Translations under genes and position numbers: made by a program
Origin: Trachythela sp. YZ-2020
Taxonomy: Eukaryota > Cnidaria > Anthozoa > Malacalcyonacea > Clavulariidae
Direction: 5' to 3'
Length of the DNA stretch: 64,000 nt
Assembly: GCA_016169945.1 (NCBI GenBank)
Contig: JADLSH010000393.1
Location: 9,585,501-9,649,500 of the forward strand
The notes under the pieces: generated by a model
Told to the model about the DNA's origin: nothing
Seen by the model: only the letters and a program-made list of their open reading frames with translations
Database searches by the model: none
In this document: positions 1 through 11,100 of the stretch, one piece after another
Position numbering within the stretch: the first letter of the stretch is position 1
Layout of the letters: the number at the start of each line of letters is the position of its first letter

Positions 1-279
1 AACGTAGAATTTGATTGGTCAACACCAAGAATTAATTGACATGTTTACGCACACAGGAATATATTATTACATTTATTCGTCTTGCATGATTGACATGTTT
101 ATGCACAAGCGAATACATTTCCTTCGGTTTGGGGTTTCCCCTATAGTCCAGCTGCATTTGTTTTGGTCAATTTTAATGAGCCTTTATTAGGGCATTTAGT
201 CATGAAAGCTGGGTTTTCTTGCAGGCCCTCATTCCCCGTTCTTCTTTTCCCCTCCAACGAGGGCCGGCCACGCAGGCTA
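1..279 (-). mobile_element. MITE, truncated by window edge
   Basis: This is the reverse complement of most of the element at 2266-2641. It ends in the same terminal sequence (GGCCGGCCACGCAGGCTA). The other terminus lies outside the window, so no TSD can be checked. The short open frames here are not genes. Confidence 0.75.
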
Positions 280-284
280 TCAAT

Positions 285-1545
285 ACACGGGCTCGTAAAA
301 CTTGTCAAGGAAAAATTGATCGAAAAAACTTGTTTGCGGTACACACGAACAAGTAAACTCGACAAGGAAAACTTGCTCGTCTGTACTGGACTTAAGTTAG
401 CAATTTCATGCGCCGAGCAGCGACGGATGTAGCCCAGAAGACGGTTTGCCTTGGAACAGAGAGTTATCGCGTGATTTGACCAGGAGATAGAATTGGTTAT
501 CAAAACACCAAGATCTTTCTGTTCGTTAACTCTTTGTAGTTAAGTTCAGTTTCTTGTAAATGACATAGTCCGTGTTACATTTAGCCACATTAAAGTCCAT
601 GTCCCAAGTCTTAGACCACGAAGACAGATTATCCAAGTCAGTCTGGAAACGGAGCGAGTCATTTAGCGATTTTATTACTCTGAAGCATTTGCTGTAATCG
701 GCATACAAAGCCATCTCCGAGTCCCGATGAACCACTTCAACAATGTCATCGATGTATATGGAGAAAGAGTATGGGACACAGTATAGAACTCTGGGGTACC
801 CCAGATAGGACAGGTAAGGATTTTGCGGTTACTCCAAGTACAGTGACCTGCTGTGAACAATTGGAAAGATAGTCTTTGAACTCGTCTCTACCAGTAATGC
901 CGAATGAATTAAGCTTGAGTAGTAGTTTACGATTATTTACGGAATCAAAGGCTTTAGAAAAGTCTAGGAATACTATGTCGGTTATGTAGACCAGCGTCCA
1001 TCGATTCCAGAATATTGTGGTATACAGTAAGTAGTTGAGTTGTAGTTGATCTGCTCTTAAGGAAGCCGAATTGAAAGTTGGACAAATTACTCGCTATGTG
1101 ATCAATAATCTTGTTGACACCAGAGAAAGCAAGAAATAGGGCTGTAATTTTCCACCATTTCTGCTGGAGCATTCTTTAGTAATAGCACGATGTCAGCTGA
1201 CTTCCATTCCATTGAAAATGTCGACAACTAGATTTGGATCCTCGGCGAATGTTCGTCTACCAACTCCATCAGTAATAGAGACTTTAACTGGTACACTGTG
1301 TTTCTTCGTTTTCTGGCTAATATAGTCCAGAACCGTTTTGGGTTCGAGTATAAAGAGTCGACCAAAGAAGCGTAATATTCCATACGATTCTGAGAAATCA
1401 TCTTTTTGATACGGGATCTAAGATTTTTAAACCTCTCCCAGTAAACCGATGACTGTGTAGCTTTAGCCTTGATCCTTGCGCTAACCTTTTTCCTTATCAA
1501 AAAAGCGGATTCAAAGAGTTTCATTGTTACGGATTCAAAAAGTTT
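285..1545 (-). pseudogene. Decayed non-LTR retrotransposon (CR1/Jockey-like reverse transcriptase)
   Basis: Minus-strand fragments read in several frames give, in order, the endonuclease-RT linker (YWERFKNLRSRIKK, NPKRFWTIL), RT finger and palm pieces (FGFLKSRSTTTQLL; FLDFSKAFDSVNN), and the catalytic region, where the expected YADD has become YADY (about 685-700). A thumb-like segment follows (SWSNHAITLCSKANRLLG). Frameshifts and the lost catalytic Asp make it inactive. It lies just downstream of the TIR gene 3' end. Confidence 0.8.
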
Positions 1546-1548
1546 CGC

Positions 1549-1856
1549 GTCCACACGTATCCGGATTCGGTGCGTTTTCGAATGTACACACGTATCCGCG
1601 AAAACGATACGAATACGCTAGAAACGCTTACAGAGCATGCGTTATCGAACTCAGCGTAGTGTTATTAGCGTAGGTGGATCTCAAATTTCATCAATTTACG
1701 TCATCGTTTTCAAAAAGTTGCAGTAACTGTGCGTCCACACGTATCCGGATAAGTTGCGTTTTCAAAAGTTTCCACTCTGGAGGCCGTTTTCAAAAGTTTG
1801 CGGTTACGCTTATATCCGCAAACAATTTGTTCCGGATACCGTGTGGACGGGGCCTA
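1549..1856. repeat. Foldback-like repeat with GTCCACACGTATCC motif
   Basis: The motif CGTCCACACGTATCCGGAT occurs near 1550 and again near 1732, and the block closes with ACCGTGTGGACGGGGCC, roughly the inverse. It looks like a decayed foldback or MITE. No coding content is seen. Confidence 0.45.
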
Positions 1857-1903
1857 AATGTTAACTGTGAATGGACAGTTCGTGACCGGGAAAGAGTACA
1901 TAA

Positions 1904-2184
1904 CATTCAGTCATGCATTGCAAAATTACCTTCAATGGCAGCCAGGAGTTGATTACATACAAAGGACATGGAGGTATCCTTCTCCTCTCCACTGTCTTTA
2001 TAACAGTTCAAAGGTGACAACATATTCAACCATTCAATGTTTTCTTTAAGTGGTTCAATCACAAGCGACCAGATCTTGCACTTGTTTTGAAGTTGGAGTG
2101 CAATGGATAAACAAATTTCTTCATTGCAAACTTTAGAACGAAGATAGTCATTCGAAATCAGGGCAATGACAACTCTTGAACAAT
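1904..2184 (-). CDS. TIR gene exon 7, second half of TIR-B and stop
   Basis: Reads NCSRVVIALISNDYLRSKV, then Cys445-Asn-Glu-Glu448, the usual catalytic acidic motif, then IWSLVIEPLKENIEW. The TGA stop is at 1906-1904. A 376-bp MITE sits in the intron only 80 bp upstream of the acceptor. Confidence 0.9.
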
Positions 2185-5100
2185 CTAAAATTTCAAATAA
2201 AAGCAAATTATGGCATGTTGTTTTCCATAAAAGGAGTTATATATATCTAAGTTCTTGTGCACTTTTAGCCTGCGTGGCCGGCCCTCGTTGGAGGGGAAAA
2301 GAAGAACAGGGAATGAGGGCCTGCAAGAAAACCCAGCTTTCATGACTAAACGCCCTAATAAAGGCTCATTAAAATTGACCAATACAAATGCAGCTGGACT
2401 ATAGGGGAAACCCCAAACCGAAGGAAATGTATTCGCTTGTGCATAAACATGTCAATCAAGACGAAGAAATGTAATAATATATTCCTGTGTGCGTAAACAT
2501 GTCAATTAATTCTTGGTGTTGACCAATCAAATTCTACGTTCAAAAATTGAACGGCGTTTAGTCATGAAAGCTGGGTTTTCTTGCAGGCCCTCATTCCCTG
2601 TTCTTCTTTTCCCCTCCAACGAGGGCCGGCCACGCAGGCTAGTGGACTTTATACACATGTGGTCTTTCCTCGTTACATGTTTGTTGTATTTTCACCCAAT
2701 TGCAAACAATCTCAATGTTCTGGCTGAACTTTTGGGCAATTGAATGTGCTGTGCAAACTACGGTTTTTCACCTCCGGCTCCGGCTCCGGCCAAAAAAACT
2801 CCGGCTCCGGCAAATTCCAGCTCCGGCAAATTCGAAATTTAATGGAAATTTCCAATTTCAAAGTGGAAGCACTATCTTTGTTTTTGATTTTAACACTTAT
2901 GACTGTCATCATAGCTGTCGTCTGCATGGCGCGAGGGTGCGTTCTAATTTATGATTGACAGCCTGATAATTTTATCAGACGCTACGATGCTACGTTTGCA
3001 ATTGTCAACAATTTTAATTATAAAAAGTTTTAACCACATTGACTTTGCGTTTGTGAGTTTAAGCGACTGCTTCTTGTCTTGTGCAACCAATACCGTGCTT
3101 CATGCGACATAGAATACTATATTTAATGTTTGTGGCAAGCCTACACACTTATCACTGCGAGTATTTAATTTTTCGTCGATGGATCCAGCTTTTTTCGCCG
3201 ATGTTCGACAGTAGTTTGCAGCACAAATAAGTGCTGCCGGAGTTTTACCGAAGTTGAACAAACTCCGGCTCCGGTAAAAGAGGCCAAACTCCGGCTCCGG
3301 CCCTCCGGCGCACAGCACTACAATTGATTGATTAACAATTGATTACCAATGCTTGATTAGAGCGAAACCATAGAATCATTTTTTGCATAAAGCTAGAATT
3401 ACAAATATATTGAGTAGTATTGCACTTCCACCGATTCTCAAACCTTGTATTCTATTAACAATGGACAAACTTACTCAAAGCAGTGTACAGGGTAAGTTGC
3501 CATGCTCCACCAGCTTTCAGCTCTGCTGTGTCAATAAATATATCAAGATCAGGTCTCCGAATTCGTAGTTCCTTCATAATCTGCATGGCATGGTCTGAAT
3601 TACAGTGGGAGTAGGATAAGAAAATATCGTAGGTTTGTTTAGAAGGTTTTGGTGTATCTTCCTTAGTTGTGACTTCAAGTGGTTCGCATGAAAGACTACC
3701 AATAACTGTGATACATGCAGCATTCAACTTCTCTTGAAAACTAATCCTGAAAACCATAATGCAATAAACAATATACAACAATTCTTTGAAAGCACTTTTT
3801 ATACAAAATATTCTACTATAACAGGTAGATGTTTGGCACTTTGAATTTTCTTGTTATTTATCGTGAAATTTATCATTATTGACTATTAATAATTATGAAG
3901 ATGAAAAATATTTTTAGTGCCGGTTGTTCAAAAGCCGGTTAGCCTAACCCTGGGTTAACGACAATCTTCAAATCAAACTTCCCAACAGCTTGTTTATAAA
4001 GTTGAATATGTGTTTCCAGAAATCGTTTGTGGATCAATAGAAGATTTATTTTCTAAAGTTGTGAAACGAACGACCATGCATAAATACATAACCCAAAACA
4101 GTGCGTTAAAATCTAACCCAGGGTTAGCGCTAATTGAGCTTTGAACAACCGGCCCCTGATGCATATCTTTGTAAGAGGGAAAATTGCAAAACACAAATTG
4201 TTATGTCATTGCGTAACCTATGGTTATCTAATTAATTTAAAAGCAAATTGAAAGTTACAATTCCCTATATCCCAGCCTCTATCGAAGAGATATATGCGGA
4301 TTTATTTACCACCAATTGTATTGGTGTGATGGATGCTAACTGCGCAAGTATAATTGGCAGTACATATTATTTATCTCTAGGCCACCTCGGACAACAGCTC
4401 GCACCTGACCTTCCAAACTGGTAACTAAAAATAATGATATTATGGTGTACTGGTGTTTTTAATAAGTATTACATTTATTCTGTAAATAATAACTAAATTA
4501 AAGTTTGTATACGGTAATTTCATTTATATCTGAAGTGGAACCATAATGAAAACTAAAATACCATCAAAATGGACATCTATTTTCAGACTTTGCTCATGCA
4601 AATTACAATAAAACTATACTCATCCAAGACTGGGAACTTCATACCTGCAGTCAATATACTGTGTGATCCTCATGTAGGTCGGCATATATGGCACTTCAGT
4701 GATATACAACGGCATTAGGACACTCCCTTGTGTCTTACGACTATGACATAACGCAATATTGTATTGCTCTGTACACCGTGCTGATTCGAGGAACGATGGA
4801 GTGATAAGAGCCATGACGCGTTTACACTTCTTAATAACGTCATACAGTTGAGTTTGCCAGGATGTTTCTAGATCAAGTTCTTGAATGGATGAATATACCC
4901 GGATATTGGTTTTATTCTTTACTAGAACATCAACAACTTGGTTAACACATTTTACGTCTTCTTCACTGTAGGATAGATAAATGTCGTATATGTCGGACTC
5001 AACTTCAACCTAAAAAGATTAAATCTTTTGTGATAATATGTTATTCGGCTACAGCAACAGGCATGAATATCATATTCCGAGGATGTGTATTTCTATGACA

Positions 5101-8100
5101 TGAATGCATAACCTGAAATATTTTTCTCAGATTATTTTCAAGAATGTTGTTAATAATTTGCAAATCTTTGTAGAGGACGAAATTCATAAATCACCATGCA
5201 TTATAAGCAATGTTAAGTGTATTGGACAAATTTCTGAATTAAACCTTTTAGTGAGAAATGACGTAAAGTTATTTCAACTCATAATTATTTTAATCAGTTA
5301 CCCAATCACCGGCTAATGCTTAATCACCGGCATAGGCGGATTTTCTGGGGGGGGTGGGCACCCCCCAAAAATATTTTGCACCCCCCCCAAAACGTTTTCC
5401 CACCCCACCTAGAGAAATTTGCACCCCCCCAAAAAAATTTAAATGCTCATTGGGATAAATGACAGTAGTGTGATTGAAATAAAGATTTTGAACTAACTAA
5501 AGTAAGACTAAAAACAAGGATTTTGAACTAAGACCAAAAATCTCAAAATTTTCTGGGGGCTTCGCCCCCTTACCCCCATTGCCAACTGTGCCCCCAGACT
5601 CCTGCTGCAGCTTGCTCGACGGCACTACACGCCCTGTCGCTCACCTCCCCCCCTTAAATTTTTGGCACCCCCCATAAATTTTCGGCACCCCCCCCAGAGC
5701 AAAATCTGAAAATCAGTGGCCCAAAAATAACCTGCTCCTCGTGTGTTCTTCCAGAAACTACTCGTCACCTACCTCCTTGTCTTGTTTCTCTTCTTGCTCG
5801 TGATTATCTTTCAATTTTTGGAATAAATCAAACAGTGGCTGATCAGCTGTGCTTATGTTGTTAATATTCCTGGAAAATATGACAATTTTCAAAGAACGCA
5901 ATGTTAATCCAGCTTTCATCCAATGTACGGCTGCATTCACAAGAAGCTTGAGCATCTTCTTCTTGGGATTTCGCTATAACAGAGAGAAGAGAGTCAAGAG
6001 ACAAACATATCTGAGGTGGTCTTACAATCTGAAGATTCTTTTTTAAATTGATCATCTCTATTCATTTTTGATCGCATGTTAGGAAAGCCCGATTTACTAC
6101 AGATGATACGTCTGGACGCACTTGGCCAAAAAAGAATAGTTATTCTGAGATACATAAACGCAGCAAGCATACGTTCGTCAAGACGGGCGATCGACTGCGC
6201 ACTTTGTCTAAACAGATGAATGTGGGTGGGTTTTTTGCTGTTGACGGATGAATGGACCATGACATTCAGATGATTTGCTACAACTAGAAACTGGTACAGT
6301 GAATATTTCGAATTTATTGCAAATTCGACCATACATTCGTAAGACTTTGCAACACATTAAAAATATTCATAAATAATTATATAATTACTGTAATTATATA
6401 ATTACCTGGCTTTGTCTCATCTTGTTTTTTCTCAAATCTTGAGCTTCAAGATTGAATAAATATATTCTGTTTCATACTTTATTTCAGTGAAATTCCTCGT
6501 TTCAATAACTAAACCTTCTAGTATAGTAGTATGTATAATATGTAGTGTATAAAATATATTTACAAAACCTGATCTCCTGATGCAAGGATAGGCATAATAA
6601 CTTTTCCTTCATTGTTTGCCAAAATTGGAACCAAACATCTGAATACATCTCCAACAACTTGACCAACACTTCTAGTGCTAGATCGCCTACTTAATTAAAT
6701 AAAGTTACTGTTAGTATTAGCTTGCATTTAAATGACATTAAAATGAAAGAAATCTCTGAATGCCACCAAAAGTACGTAGTTTTCTTGCATAATGAATATT
6801 AATAAACTAGTAGTAGTAGTAGTAAAACTTTATTTAATGACGCTGGCCTCGTCAACGGTTAGTTGATTTCCACGAGGGCGTCAAACAATTAAAAATTACT
6901 AGAAAAAAATAATAGAAAGCTATTTACAAGATATTTACATAAATATATATACAATAGTACATAAGTAATATTTTGGTGTGACCCATGGATTGCAAAGTAT
7001 TACAGTACAGGTGCCCGGTTAATACTCTGTTTCAATAAATTCTTAAAAGAGTAAATTGATTCGGCTAGTTTTGTATCAAGGGGAAGACTATTCCAAAGTT
7101 TAGCCCCGCTATATTTGAAACTTTTTTTAAGAAATTCTCTTTTTGGCTTAGCAAGGGCTAAATCAGTGTGACCATTTCTGAGGTCATAATTGGTTTGGAC
7201 CAGATTTCTTCTGATCAATGTCTCTTTCAAATTAGGTCCAGTATAATCATTCAAGACTTTGTACAACAGTATGGATTTAGTTGTACATCGCCTTGTATCC
7301 AAATTTACCCAAGCAAGAGATCGAAGAACATCAGCAGATCTGGTCTCGTAGCTCGTGCCAGCTATAATTCTCGCTGCACGATTTTGAAACTTTTGGAGTT
7401 TGTCTTTCAGTTGTTTGTCGCAAACTCCATATAATGGAGAACAGTAATCAAAGTAGGGTTGTATCAACGCACGATAAATTGCTTGCAGGGTGTTTGTAGG
7501 AAGATAAGGTTTCATGCGTTTCATAATTCCTATGCCAGCCCCAACTTTCTTACAAATTGTTTCAATATGTTCATTCCAAGTAAGATTTTCGTCTAGGGCA
7601 ACGCCAAGACATGTGAATGAACTAACTCGGGGTATGGGTTGATCATTTAGCATTACAGAAAGATCACAATTCATAGCATTAATTTTGTGCTTTGACCCTA
7701 TGTACATTAGTTTGGTCTTAGTTGGATGGTGTTGCAGCTTGTTTCTACAAAGCCATTCACCGATTTTTTTCAAATCGTTATTAAGATTTTCGGTATATCG
7801 CAAGGAAAGTGCTGCCTTGACGCCCAAACTGCACGCAAAATTCCTCGACCAAATAGTAATATTGAACGTATTTATATTGCTAATGGCACACTGTATGTCA
7901 TTTCATATTTATTTAGCATTTAGCTTCCATCAGTGTTCATCTGTACTGTCCAGTGAATTGTCAAAATACATGATTATACAGCAAACCAATAGTATATCTC
8001 TCCAAAACAACTGTGAGCAGGGATCCACATGACATATGTTGGAAATATTTAATTCTTTAATCCCATTTTACAGATGATGTAATATATCCATATTATTTTG

Positions 8101-11100
8101 TATTATCCTGGTGTATAATATTTGTCTATAGATAACTTAGTAACTTACCAACCATAGTTAGTGTTTATAATTCATGTACGATGACAAATAATATTAAATA
8201 TCTACCCGTGGAGGTTAATTAATTCATGTACGATGATAATTCCATCTCATTAGGCCCTTAAGATGATGTAATATATCCATATTTTTTGTAAGTTTGTCAC
8301 AACCATAACAAGTAAATATAACATAATTTATCAACCAAATTTGGTTTTCATTTTCTGCCTCAACAGGCAGTCAATGTTACTTTGTGCCACAACTGGCTCT
8401 GCCACAATGGACAGATCAATAATATTTTGTGCCTCAACACGCTCCACAGGTTCTATCACAATGAGCTATTCCATTTAAAATCCGTAACCCCCCCCCCTCT
8501 ATCGAGGACAGGGGTTTTTCTATAACCCTGAAGAATTCCTGACTTTCAACAGCCCACCTGAGGAATTTTGTATTTACAACACCTACCCCTGAAGAATTCC
8601 TGTCTTACAGCTATTACCCCTGAAGAATTTGACTGCAACCCCCTGAAGAATGCAATTTTTTTACTCAACCCCTGAAGAATTCCAAGCTTAAATAGTCACA
8701 CTCAGGGTCCTCCATAGGGGGGGTACGGTGTTAAATGGAATAGCCCAATGGGTAGATCAATGTTTCTTTCTGCCACAATGGGCAGATCAATATTTTGTGC
8801 CTCAATGGGCTCTACCACAACAGGTAGATTGATATTTTGTACTACGATCACAGGTACAGGCTCTATGACTACAGCTAGATCACTATTTGTCACCGTCATA
8901 GATGGGGCACAGGCGATATATTAACTGTGTCGATCACAGACCGACATATGACATATCTTGTAAGAAGGCATGTTTGAGCCCGTTGAGGCACAAAATATTA
9001 TTGATCTGCCCATTGTGGCAGGGCCAGTTGTGGACAAAGTAACATTCATCCGCCTGTTGAGGCAGAAAATGAAAACCAAATTTGGTTGATAAATTATGGT
9101 ATATTTACTTGTTATGGTTGTGACAAACTTACAAAAAATATGGATATATTACATCATCTTAAGGGCCTAATGAGATGGAATTATCATCGTACATGAATTA
9201 ATTAACCTCCACGGGTAGATAATTAATATTATTTGTCATCGTACATGAATTATAAACACTAACTATGGTTGGTAAGTTACTAAGTTATCTATAGACAAAT
9301 ATTATACACCAGGATCTAGGACTAATAAGCCATTACTCAGAGCTTTTACATACATTTTGTCTCCTTGTATTAAGACATTATTAAATGTTGTTTTAGACCA
9401 CGCGGACAATGGAATATTTCGTGCTGAAAGAAGCGCCGATAAACTCATAAAAGCACATTGCTTTCCTCTAGAATGAACACTAAACAGTTCATCGCCTTGA
9501 TGAATATCGGCAGAAAGAAATAAAGCCATACTTACCTGTGTTTCTTCGGGAAATGTTTGTATATTTTGCAGCTTAAGTCAGATCCAGAATCTTGTAAAAT
9601 CTTGAGAGTTCTGAACTTGCAGATCACATGGAACAAAACATGCGCGTGCAATACAAATTTTCTCGCCCTCTCCTCCCATTTTAAAAATTCTCCTTGAGCT
9701 CGACTTTCTGCCCGGAATTCCGACAACTGACAGACGCAAATTTACAGACGCAAGATCCAGATCTCGACTATACATAGGTCGGCGTAAAAGACTGGGGCGA
9801 GTGAACTCTGGAGATTAACCTTGCCATGTCAAGAATAGTGTGCTGCCTTCGGCAGCAATTAGTGAGCAGACATCATGATGTCACCTCAAAATTGACTTTC
9901 ATTTATACCATCACCACAAAATCTAAGTTCTTTTCTATATTTGATCTATCAAAAAGCCACAGTGAGATTTTAGATGGTGCTTTTAGTGATAAAACAGATA
10001 TTTGGAATACTCTGTCACACTTCATAAATCTTACCCTCCTTCAAAACAGAGTATTTTTCTAAAGCTAAGGTGATCTGGCAATGGTTTGGACCACCAGCAT
10101 GAGTAGAGCTTTCTTAAATCTTCTTCTTTGTCTTTAGCCAATTGTTTTACACTTACGCCTAACTTTATCAATAACTGCCCAATCAGTGAACTTGGAGAAG
10201 GACTATAATCACCTGTAATAATGAAGGAAAGTATATCATATCAATGCTGTCAGAAGCGGGGGGGGGGGCTGCAGTCCCCCCCCCCCATAATTTGCTCATT
10301 AATTACTGTCAGGATCTTACTTACAGAATCTATACATATTTTCTTGCAGAGCCAACTACAATCAACTTATCTGTAATAGTTTGTCGTTACTTTGACATTG
10401 TGTGTATACCAATAGGAAAAAGTGTTACAAAGTCTCTAGTAATTCTGAGGAGTAAAAGCTTCACAACAATAATAAAAATTCTTCTCAGGAAACTCGGAAA
10501 AATTCACTTCTGAGAATCCCCCCTAGGTTGCCCCCCTCCCCAATAACAATTTCCTTCCAATGGCACTGCATGCATACGTAAGTCAGTCATCCACACACTC
10601 CACTGGCTCAGTTAGATTTATTTTTGTTTCATTTTGCATCAGTGTTGTATAAGATATACAACTACTCGCCTTCGGCTTGTGCCAGAATTTGAGAGATGGT
10701 GCTGAAGAAAGGTCTTCTGCAACATTACATATTCAGGGGTGGTGCTAGAGGGAATGTAGGGGGAACATTACTTTTGAAAAGTGGGACAGGTGTTGGAAAA
10801 TTATACAAATTGTGGTCTCAATCAAGGTAATAACTATAGCTACATTTATTGTGTTATATATAGTATTTTTGGTGGACCAAGAAATCATTTATAACAAATA
10901 AGGGACCATCGACAAATACATTTTACCCCCCCCCCCCCCTCGCAGACTTGTTCTGTGGCATGGGTGGAAAAGGTATCGGACCATGGGAAATTTTTAAGTT
11001 CCCAGAAAATTCCTAGAACAATATAGTATTTGATATTAGAGTGTAGACTCCAGAAGCAGATGACCATAAGATATATTTTAGATACACTGGTCTAGATATT

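Noticed and set aside
5994..6332. 112-codon minus frame between TIR gene exons 3 and 4
   Set aside because: Exon 3 joins exon 4 directly in phase 0 and gives continuous domain sequence; adding this frame would interrupt the module. No family recognised.
9302..9529. Peptidase-like frame as an exon of the TIR gene
   Set aside because: Exons 2 and 3 join in phase 2 across it, and the fragment has its own stop and decayed continuation.
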